Below, piece after piece: positions 28,901 through 40,900 of a stretch of 64,000 nucleotides of DNA. Origin of the DNA: Escarpia spicata (taxonomy: Eukaryota > Annelida > Polychaeta > Sabellida > Siboglinidae). Position 1 is the stretch's first letter, and each line of letters starts with the position of its first letter. The stretch is taken from NCBI GenBank assembly GCA_963995525.1, contig OZ023213.1, positions 43,392,474 through 43,456,473 of the forward strand. The letters run 5' to 3'. The notes beneath the pieces were generated by a model. That model had not been told where the DNA came from. It ran no database searches and worked only from the letters and a program-made list of their open reading frames with translations. Position numbers and translations under genes: made by a program.

Positions 28901-31900
28901 CTGGGCATGCTCAGTAGTGCTGTAACCACGGCAACCTTTACCTCCGCTGTCACATCAGCGGACGACAAGTACGCTGTAAGTTGCTGGACCTGTCAACGTC
29001 ATCAAAACGGCCATATTGTAACAAATAAATTAAAATAACTTTACCGCTAAGCTAAATCTTAAACAGAATACATAGGGGTATAACAATAGATCCATCATGA
29101 CAGTCAATTTGATGGTGCAACCATCTGTAGTAAATCTAACTATCGATAAATTCCCCCACAAAATATACAGATTACGCATTTCATATTGAAGTATGATTTA
29201 TTTTATGTAATTTAATTTCTGCACTCAAAATCTTCATGAACTACTGCTAATTCAAGTATGACCGTCACCGTTATTGTCAAAAAAGTTATGAGTAATCTTT
29301 TAAAACAGGATCAATTCTGTTAGGTCTCCCAAATGTTGAAGTAACACAGAGACATGTGTAAACAGCAAGACAAGAGCTCATTTCCACAGTATTCGCATGA
29401 TATTAAAACAGCCAGATACGTTTGCTTACTTCAGTCAAATCTGGACTGTACTGCAGCAACTTTTCTGAATAAAAGAGGTGGTCATACCTTAGTCCTAGAC
29501 TGTAAACTCTAATAAAAACTTCAATGTCTAAACAAATCACTGGCAGTGAAGCCAAATATAGTATTTGCAGTACTTTGCAGAAACCCACCAAGTGATCAGC
29601 AGCATCATGAAGTACATGCTCCCGATTGGCTAAAAATGCCATGATGCAAGCAACGAGATTCGATGAGAGTATCACAGATACCTGAAAACAAAGAGCATAT
29701 TTCCACCTCCACAATCAAGCCTAACAGTTAGGTATTTTACCTGAGATCAAGATTCTGTGACATTAAAAAAATTACCATTTTCTCCAAATCTGTCATTCTA
29801 AGATATATCTTCTGTTTTTGCTATATTTGTTTTATTTTGATTCCCATTACCCTAGAGTTTGATGTGGCTATGTTACCATAATAGTACTGCACATATTTCT
29901 AAGGTATGAAACAGGGACAGAATATACAACATGTTGGTTTAATTCCTGGTTTAATCATTATTATGAGAAACAAGTAATAAACAAATATCAGTTCACACAT
30001 AGCTAATGAATTTATTAGAATAATGATATGATACAGAAACCTAGAAAATCATGATGAGTAAGCATTTCTATTTCCTATATGCTTCTTTTGAATTAATCAT
30101 TTATAATATACGTTTTGAAGATATGCTAACCATGTTTTCTCAGAGTTTCCCCAAGACACTAAACCATACTCCAGGCCAAAAAGAATAGATTTTTATGTTG
30201 TTTAGAGATATTTAAATGTGTTTAAAGACAATTTAAAAATATGTCAAAAATCACCCTAAAATGGCATTTTATTTCATTTTGAGAAACTCCCCAAAAGAAA
30301 AGTTTGTATGGTTGTAAGTACAAACATGTTATTGACATTCAACGGGTTTGTTTTGTAAACAAATGCATATTAAGTTTGATAGAGCTTCATAAACATTTTG
30401 CTACAATGTTGGCACGACCCCTTCACCAAACATAAAACCATCCTGTGCAATCTTGGGTAAACACAAGTCGAGTTCATATGCCAAGTTATGGCTTTGTAAG
30501 TATTGTAGTTTTTATAAAAAGTTACATTAAGTAATACTTCCTGGTTGTTACCGATAATACAAGTGTCACCAGATGCTTGTCTTTTGCTTAGAAATGTGAC
30601 TTTTTTTACTGTCACGTGTCATTGCAAATGGTGGCTGAGGTCGGGCATTATCAGAGAATAAACAAAACTACCACCAGTATTTGGTGATTTGACAGTGTGA
30701 TGCATTTAGGTAATTATAATACAGCATAGTGGCATGAGAATAACCAGACTATATGATCTGCATTCACGGTGAACGAATTTATGTTTGAACTGGGCTGATG
30801 CACACGTGATCGTCACTATGGAAACATCGTCAGTTTCAAAATATCTGAAAAGGGACTTTCCACAGACACACTAAAAATACTAATTTTTGAAGGACGGATT
30901 GGTGACGGTGCCTTGGTTTTTTTAATAGTACACATGTTCATACTGACACCTACTAATGTTCTATGAAGAAAAAAATTAAGAAATCAACTGACATGATACA
31001 CGACCCAACTACCTTAACCATTTCAGTACAACAGGCCGGTTTTCCGGCCGCACTGTCTGTGAGGCTTCAGTACGACAGGCCGGTTTTCCGGCATTGACGA
31101 TGTCTGCTATTCAAATCGTTTTTATTCATAATAATACGCTATGCGGAGCCACTCGTTGTGTACGGTTGTCAAGGCGAATAAATTAGCTATTCAGCAGTGG
31201 TCATTGTTTATTATCGCTCAATAATAGTTTACAGTGATTTTCACGGTTTTTAATGATGGATTATCAAAATCTGCAGTGGTCACAATGGCGGACCACATTA
31301 CTTCAACTAGCGATTTATCACTGTATGTTTTGGACAGATTATTTGATAGTTTTATCGAAGAATCTTTGTCGGATGTTGACAATCGACATAATAACGATGT
31401 CGGCGAACTTAGTATACAACCGAGTTCGGCAACTGTAAAAATGTTGAAATCTTGGCGTCCATCTTGGATTGTTGGTTACCATGACGATGGAATGTAAAAT
31501 GATATGGCTCATTTTATTTGCTGATTATCATATTTTCGGAAAATATATAACATTCCTATTTATAAAATGCATTTTTGTTGCTAAAATCTTGACTTGAAGT
31601 GAGGTAGTCCATTATCTTGCATATTCACTGGGAATGCAGTATTCAGTGGTCAGAGCTGATCAGGGCTGTAGTACTGAAATGGTTAAGGTTTCAGTGGCGT
31701 TTATTGTGTCAGTTGATTTCTTTACTTTTTTCTTCATAGAACATTAGTAGGTGTTGATATGAACATATGTACTACAAAAGAAAACATGGCATTAATGCCA
31801 TATGTCACCAGTCCGTCCTTTAAAAACTAATAATTTGTGTCTCAATGAAATTCCCCTTCAAATTCTTGGAAACTATAACAATGTTTCCGTAGAAACAATG

Positions 31901-34900
31901 ACGTCAGTTTCATGCCAGTGCAGATGTATGCAAGAGTAAATTCGCTCGCTGTGAATGCATATCATATAGTCTGGTTATTCCAATACTAGTATCTTGTTTT
32001 TTGAAGATTACATAATTGTATCGCAATGTTAAATAACCAATGCTGGCGGTAGTCTTCTTGTTTTGCGACCGAACGCCGTTCCACACTCGACAACGCCGCT
32101 ATTTGTCAGTAACCTGGGGTTGACTCCTGGCCTATCATGTGCCATCAAAACACAGTCTGACAGATTAGCACGTGGGGCCGTAGGCCAGACATAAACACAA
32201 AGTTGTTCGAAATTTAGTCATTATAAATACAGATGGCAGGAAAACACAGGAATATATCAAAACAGATGTCTCCAATCCTCTCCATCAATGTATATTAAAA
32301 TAAACTGCTTACCAATGAAAATACGTCATATTTTATGCAAACCCCGTCTATCTGATGACACGTCTGTTATTGATGACAACCAGGAAGCATTACTTAATGT
32401 AATTTTTAAATAAAACTGCAATAGTTATGAAGCTATGCCTATAACTTGGCATGCAGACTGGCCTTACATGTGTGCCAAATTGCACAGGATTGATTTACAA
32501 TCGGTGAAGAGGTTGTGCCAAAAATACACTTCAAGTTTTGGCTGTCTTTCAACATTGTTGTAGCATTTTTATGAAGCTGTAGCACGCTTAATATGCATTT
32601 GTTCACAAAACAAACCTATCTGAATGTCAATAATACATTTGTGCTTACAAACATGCACATTTTTCTTTCAGGGTATTCCTCAAAATGAAATCAAATGCCT
32701 TAATTCTTTTTGGATTTTTAATAGAAATTATTAATCCAAAACAATTCAAAACAAGCGTCTTTGCCACCAGAGCCACCTTAACATGATACAGTCGAACCTC
32801 GCTTTACGGTCACCTCGGCAAACTGGTCACTTCGACATTAAGGTCACCTTAGGACAGTCCCAAATTATTTACAGAGTAAAAGATAAGACGTTAGTCCTGC
32901 TAGTCCGGTCACCTCGCTATTCGGGAATACAGTCAGTAACCCAGTGAAAAACAATGAGACTGCCCGCAGATTACCTCTGCACTTACGGTCAGTCATAGCC
33001 GGGAAGCCAAGATCGACAACTGACACGGCCGATCAGCGCCCAACAAAGGCAATGCAGACAATGGGAAGCTATGAACTTGATGCATGGATGTTTATCAGGT
33101 ACTCGATGACTGGCATATTGAAAACAATGTAAAGATGTTGGACCCCCATTATCTTTATTCTCTATGTAGCACTTTGAAATAAAACTTCATATAAATTGTT
33201 GGCATTCAAGACGATGCTTGTCCTATCATAATCGACAAATATCAAAAGAAGATTCATGTCAGCAAATCATATATTTTACTAAGAATGATTTATAACAAAA
33301 AACAACACTACCAGTGGCATCAATATGCAAACATATGCAATATGTTAAATGTAAACAAAGTTCCTGTTGACCAATTCATCAGTTATAAGATAATGTATCC
33401 TTTAATAAAACACACGCTACATCACAGACATGACAATATATACTTCAATGATTAATGTTCGTTGCTGCTAAAATGACATGCATGTAAGCCTGTAGCAATG
33501 TTCCCAATTCCCGTGATGCTTCAGTCGACATATTCAGTATTAAGGTCACATCGCTATTAAGGTCACTCTGGCCCAGTCCCGTGGGTGACCGTATTATTCC
33601 ACTGTACCACTTTTCACAATAAAATAGAAGCCAACACCACGTTACAGATACGCAAATATTCTTTACAGTTTTTCAATAAACAATCTTTTCAAAAATTGGC
33701 AAGAAGGTTTTTGTAGATACAGATAGAATTTGCAGATTTTATGATCAGACACAATTTTACCGAAGTCACTTAAGGCCAGACACGGCAGGTAGATAGGATT
33801 ATTTTTTTATTTGTGCGAACAGTTCAATTTTTTCTGCCCAATGCATGAAATGTGTCTTACTGAGTAAAATATATATTGAACTTTTTTAGCCAGACTCCCC
33901 GTTTCCACGGTAACAAACACAATGGCTGCAATTTTGAGCAAATATTGGCAAATTTTGGAAACACTGCCATTTTTTATTCAATCCATATATAGTTATAATG
34001 CTTGCAAATCCATGTTCTCTATAGATTCTATTGTGAAACGATCAGAGTATTTTTTTAAATATTGTGTTTTTATAATTTTTTTTGTAAAATACAAAAACAT
34101 CTAGTTTTTTCCCAACAAATATGGCTATATTATTCAAACTATTCAAGATTTTTAAAAAGTGTCTGATCATTGCACACAGTAGAATATGCTGGATGCAACA
34201 CTGAAAACATTATTTATATAGCATAATTATTCCAAGAGATATCCTGTTTCCAAATGTAGAAATTTTAAGAAAAATGTTTTTTAGAAAATGGCTGTCAAAG
34301 ATTGCATAATGGATTTCATTACATGATTTCGACATGCTTAATCCATGATTAAAACTCACTTAGAGGTACATAATTGTCATAGAAGTGAACTTTATTGATA
34401 GTATGCATAGAAAGGTATAATAATCTGGCAGAAAACCATTTTCAGTATTTTTTGTTAAAAAACACCATTTCATCTGGGGTGTCTGGCCTTAAACCAAAGC
34501 TGCCAGTTCCTCATTATTTAGTATAACATTCTTAATTCTAGAATAAATATGCTGACTGTACACTGAAACTGTGTCCGCCATTGGAATGTTGCACCCACAA
34601 AACATTCTAATTATAAAAACATTCAAAAACTAGATGTCTACTGGCAGTATGGTTCCCACATTGAAGACTGATTCAGTGAATGTCCTGCTAATAATTACCA
34701 CCCAGGGTGAATCAGGGTAAACAGACAACACCACTTTAAGGATCACCCTAACTTTAACAACTTATAGCATCAAAATGTGTGTTTACCTCTGATTCAGATT
34801 TAGCAAGCTTTAGGGCATCTGGCACCAGCTGGAGACACAGGTACTTCGTCAACGTTCGCTGCTGCAGTAGGCAATCTGAAGAAAACAAACATGGTGATCT

Positions 34901-37900
34901 CAACACTGACATACAACCAAACCAATTTCATTTCACCCCAGTCACCCCCTGATACAAGAACGAAATAAACAAATAAAATATTGCTGTATTACAATCAATT
35001 TCGTTTCAGATCTTGAAGATAACAACAATTACAAAATAATTCACAATACCATAAGTGATCCAGTGATGCAAATGTAGCCATGTGTTACCACTCGGTAGTT
35101 TTGTTCTAGTATTCTAGTAGTTACTTTTCTAATTACACCATTTCAATTAAGCTAACCCTAACGTGTATAAAACATAATTATTTTATTTATGAAATGGCTA
35201 CCATCATATTACCGACTGGAATGTTCTGTTCTAATACAAAATCAATAGTCAAAATTTCAAAAGATAGCAAACTCTTTCACAAATATGTGTTCCCGTAACA
35301 TTAGCAATGTGTTCATACAAATACAGCTAAAATAAACAAATCAAACTAGATACGGATGGTACCATGATCAACAAGATGGCTGTACACATACAATAATAAT
35401 TTAAGCATTTATTATGCGCCGTGTATCAAATACTTGCTCAAAGGCGCATTTAAAAGAAATGTGTCTTTAACACTACCTTGAACACATCAACAGTTGTGGC
35501 GTTTCCCACTGCACTGGGCAGGGCGGTCCACAATACTGGGCCAGCCACAGAGAGAGAGAGAGAGATGTCCATAACGGTTAAGATTATATCGCGGAACACT
35601 TACTAAGTTCAAGTCTGCGGATCTCAATTATCAGGCTGGCGTGTGACGTTATTAATGCTGAAATATGCAGGGGCTCGATGGTGTACAGTGAGAAATGCCA
35701 ACAACAGAAGCTTAAATTCAATACGTTGACAAACAGGCAGCCAATGAAGGGTGAATAGAACAGGAGTGATGTGTTCTCATTCACATGTGCCAGTTATGAG
35801 TCGCGCTGCCGAGTTCTGCACCATCTGTAGCTTCCGCATGTGTGAATCAGGGACTCTGTACAACACTGCGTTCCCAAAAAAATCACTTGAGCATGTACGA
35901 TTGTTTTACAAGCAATAGTGAAGATAGATGGTCTAATCTGGACGATGTGGCAGAGTTGACAATAGGCCATCTAGCAAGTGCGGGTTATTTGTATAGTCAA
36001 CGACATGGTCGAGTCGAGACTAACACCAATAGCACAGATACAGAGTTTAGGTGTGACGGAGCAGCCACATACGTTGATATTGGCATTCACTGGAGGCTGA
36101 GAACATTTTTGGATGTTCATTGCAGAAGTTTTATTCTCATTGAGAAGCAGATGGTGGCATAACATTCACGCCTTCAGATCAGATGGTGACACAACATTCA
36201 TGCCTTCAGATCAGATGGTGACATAACATTCACGCCTTCAGATCAGATGGTGACGTAACATTCACGCCTTCAGATCAGATGGTGACATAACATTCATGCC
36301 TTCAGATCAGATGGTGACATAACATTCACGCCTTCAGATCAGATGGTGACGTAACATTCATGCCTTCAGATCAGACGGTGACGTAACATTCACGCCTTCA
36401 GATCAGATGGTGACGTAACATTCACGCCTTCAGATCAGATGGTGACATAACATTCATGCCTTCAGATCAGATGGTGACATAACATTCACGCCTTCAGATC
36501 AGATGGTGACATAACATTGATGCCTTCAGATCAGACGGTGACGTAACATTCACGCCTTCAGATCAGACGGTGACATAACATTCACGCCTTCAGATCAGAC
36601 GGTGGCATAACATTCACGCCTTCAGATCAGACGGTGAGGTAACATTCACGCATTCAGATCAGACGGTGACATAACATTCACGCCTTCAGATCAGACGGTG
36701 ACATAACATTCACGCCTTCAGATCAGATGGTGACATAACATTCACGCCTTCAGATCAGATGGTGGCGTAACATTCACGCCTTCAGATCAGTTGGTGACAT
36801 AACATTCACGCCTTCAGATCAGATGGTGGCGTAACATTCACGCCTTCAGACCAGTTGGTGACATAACATTCACGCCTTCAGATAAGATGGTGACATAACA
36901 TTCACGCCTTCAGATCAGATGGTGGCGTAACATTCACGCCTTCAGATCAGATGGTGGCATAACATTCACGCCTTCAGATCAGATGGTGACGTAACATTCA
37001 CGCCTTCAGATCAGATGGTGACATAACATTCACGCCTTCAGATCAGATGGTGGCGTAACATTCACGCCTTCAGATCAGTTGGTGACATAACATCCACACC
37101 TTCAGATCAGATGGTGACATAACATTCACGCCTTCAGATCAGATGGTGGCGTAACATTCACGCCTTCAGATCAGATGGTGACATAACATTCATGCCTTCA
37201 GATCAGATGGTGACATAACATTCACGCCTTCAGATCAGATGGTGACGTAATATTCACGCCTTCAGATCAGATGGTGACGTAACATTCCCGCCTTCAGATC
37301 CGATGGTGACGTAACATTCACGCCTTCAGATCAGATGGTGACGTAACATTCACGCCTTCAGATCAGATGGGGACATAACATTCACGCCTTCAGATCAGCA
37401 GTGCAACACGACATGTGGTCAGCGGCAGCATGAGGCTGCTGATCGCGAGGAAATTCAACATGAAGCTGGATGTTATCAGCATACATGTGATAGCATAGTT
37501 GGTGACGCTCAATGACGCTGCTGAGCCCTAGACAATATACAGTAAATAGCAATGGTCCATGCACACAACATGTAGATTGAGACGTCGAGAAGTGAGGCTT
37601 CCAACTTTCACAGCCAGTGTTAGTTGACAAAGATATCATTGCATCCAACAATGTGCATTGCCACATATGCAAATTTTGTGAAGTTGATCGAGAGGCATAC
37701 AATGGTCAACAGTGTCAAAGACAGCCCTTAACTCAAGCAGCCCAATGTTATGCTTTTACACTTGTCCTACGAAAGGAGTGTATCGTCTTGTATACGCACA
37801 AGCCCAGTCTCACAGCTGTGAGCAGGACGACAGGCGCTCTGGTAGACGTCAAACAAATCGTTAGCAACCATGTGGTGTCCAAGTTGCATCGCAACATGCC

Positions 37901-40900
37901 TCTCAAGGAGCTTCGATATGAAACATAACTCGGATATTGGATGGTAGTTAGCCAACCGTTCAGGATTAAGCCCGTACTTCTTCAGCACTGGTCTTATGAT
38001 GGCGTGTTTCAATGCAGCTGGCACAGTAGAGGACTTGATCGATTGGTTCACAGCGCGTGTAAACACCAGTGCCAGTGTAACATATACAGGGCCTCACCCA
38101 GAGACCCGTCCACCCGTCATCTGGACGGATAAAATTCGAAAATCGCGATTTTGGATGGGGTGAAATTTATTGTGGACGGGTCCGCCAGGCTGGCGCTTCC
38201 ATATTCGTCCATGCCGTATTTTTTGCTCTGGACAGCCCCGTCCATGCCATTTTTACGACGTCATTGAAACTGCCGCGAAGCCAGTTACAAAATCTACTGA
38301 GATCGACCACCTGGATCGCCTGGCCAGCTGCCCGACACACGTCAGAAACCAATTAAGGCCTCGACTTGCTAGGGTAATTGTCACCTAACCGCTAGCGGTG
38401 GTTGTTTGAAAAGCAGGCAACACTTGTGTAGCCCAAATAATCAGGGCGGGGAGTTCCAATAAGCACTCGTCGATTACGACGAGGCTCGATTGGACAGTTT
38501 AGTGAACTGATTGGGTGATGTTACGCAGGCATCAATTGAGTGTATTGCTGTAATGATTAGTGCCTGGGAAGAACCCGCTCTTTCCGTTCCCAAATGATTT
38601 CCTAGACGTAATTGTAACCGCATCAAAGGCACTGGCGACCACTAACAGACAACAGTGACTATCACAGTATCTAACTAGCATTACCACAGCGGCTGCTGCG
38701 GCTGTTGGATCTGGCCAGATCTGGTGCAAAACTATGACAAACCACCGGTCACGCAGTCTTTACATCGTTCAGTCCGCGTTAAATGATACACATTTAATAC
38801 CATTGGAACGACAACAGAACATTATTTACAATGGTATAAAGTTTTTAGAAGTATTCCATTATTTGACGAACTTGTCGTCAGTGATTTAGCGAAAATGCGC
38901 GCTAAGAATTTCATGCCGACTGCGCGTCGCGAAGGTATGGTTTTCGCAAAAACACAGGTCGCAATCGAAAACCCACACTTGTAATCATATTGGGATCGTA
39001 TGGATTTTAATCAACCAAAGAGGAGATGTGTTGGTGTTCACTGTTGCAGGGCTGCCTACCATTATGGATTCTCGGTATTCATTACGGAAATTCACCTCAG
39101 ATCACGGTATTACGGAAACTGCCGCCGTATTACGGGAATACAAATATCCAACTACAGAAAATGATACACATTAAAGAATTGCTAAATCTATAAATACTGC
39201 TGCTGGAGAAACACTGAAGAAACTGTCTCATTCACTTGTTACAATTTATCAACACATTTAATCCACTACAAGTTCTACAAAGTCAGTATGGTGACGTCAA
39301 CCATTGCTGTGCCTGTGTACGATGTTACAACTTTGACTGCCACCAGCTTGCTGACTGCCGAGGTGGCATGTGGCATGTGAGCATATTATTATCAGTGTCA
39401 TTAATGCGCGTCTAGATATTAATAAAATGTACAGGTGTAGAATTATAGTGAAAAAAATAAATGAAGATGACATTAGGTAGAACCATTAAATTACATTAAA
39501 TAGTTATGGTTTTCTGAAAGTTATGGATATAATTATAAGCTGTCTTAGAATAGTATAAAATGAGTATTGTAATTGCAATATAAAACTAACCATTTTTTAT
39601 TCAAAGGTTTTATTTGAGTACAACAATTTAACTTTGTCACTGACTGTTAGTAATAATTATAATGTTCCTGCTGTGTGTTGTAAATTTAGAAGCTCGTTGG
39701 ATGATTATTGGCTATTCACTGGCGCCGTCTTTCCCACGGTGATGATCTACAGACATAAACACTTGGGCATGTATGGCCATGCAGGCACTTTGAGAGCTGT
39801 AATTAACACAATGTAACTTATTGGATGTCTCTAAACTAGCATCCCTTTGAAGTGCAAACCCAAGACCTTAACTGCTGACAGGAGTTACAGTGTAGCACAC
39901 AATAATTATGTTGAAACAAAGTATATCTACTTTTGATGATTAAATGAGCAACTTCCTGGACTCTCAGGCACCGACAACAGGCTGGACTTGTGGACCAGGG
40001 AGCTGGGCGGGTGCGACGGGGGTCATTATGGAAATTGTTTTTGTCAGGTAGGCAGACCCGACTGTTGATGTTACACGAAATCGATGCCGTCAGAGAAACA
40101 AGTTACGATCAGTTGAAGTGTAAACATGTCAGTTTCCTATGTTATCGCCCAATATACAACTTCGTGCATCACCGATGCCATTTGTCAGTTTTCCACTATT
40201 CAAATTATATATGTTGTGTGATAATTAAACATGATTTATAAGTGCAGAAACTAGATTTTGTTCAACGATGTCGCATCATTTTTTAACAGGACTGCGATAA
40301 TCAGCCTGTAGTGGAGCATGCAGGCTGAACGTGCGGCGACTGTGCTAGATTTAGTTACGTCTGCGCTATTTTTATGGCATTGCCGTGGCGAGTCCCGTTC
40401 GTCGCGGGTTGTTTGGTCGCGTGTTGAGTGGTCCAAGGCATGATTGATTTATAGTTTAACAATTGAAACATTCACAGCAACACGAATAATGTTTTAATTA
40501 ATAACTGTAACTGATTATGGCCATTGCATGGCATATTATAAAAACAAATATTTGTCAATCTAATATTTTGTTTTAGAAATTAAACAAAATCGAACTGTAG
40601 TATTTCTAATATTATATGATACTTGTACAAAAAAAATGTAATGCTTTAAAATTCCAAATATTAGCTTACATAGTATATCAGACCTTGTATACAATTTATA
40701 TACACACATTTTAATTGTTTATAAAAATTGGCATTCCACATAAAATATGTTTGCTAATTTGTTATAGTTTTGTTAGTAATTTTGAAAATTGTGGCAATTA
40801 AATGTGTTCTATTGAAACAACTTATTTGTGCTATATTGTAAATGGCATTAAAATGTGAATCACATGCTTTGAACAAAAAAATAGACATACAAATTAGGAA

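Larger units (their letters stand above)
35395..38086 (-). pseudogene. CR1/L2-like non-LTR retrotransposon, decayed reverse transcriptase and 3' end
   Basis: Reading the minus strand: [20 protein letters not shown] and [20 protein letters not shown] (38050-37900), [22 protein letters not shown] (about 37715), GPLLFTVY, the catalytic-box remnant YADN (YADD in active enzymes, about 37480), TADLKA, then after an expanded repeat [10 protein letters not shown] (36160), [24 protein letters not shown] (35820), [14 protein letters not shown], and the tail [16 protein letters not shown] with a stop near 35457. The motif order fits CR1/L2 reverse transcriptases. Stops and frameshifts are frequent, and the upstream part is cut by a transposon at 38087. 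Lies in MYBBP1A intron 8. Confidence 0.85.

Noticed and set aside
36146..37397. CRISPR-like regularity of the 32-bp array
   Set aside because: Units are contiguous head-to-tail with no unique spacers, and the context is an animal intron.
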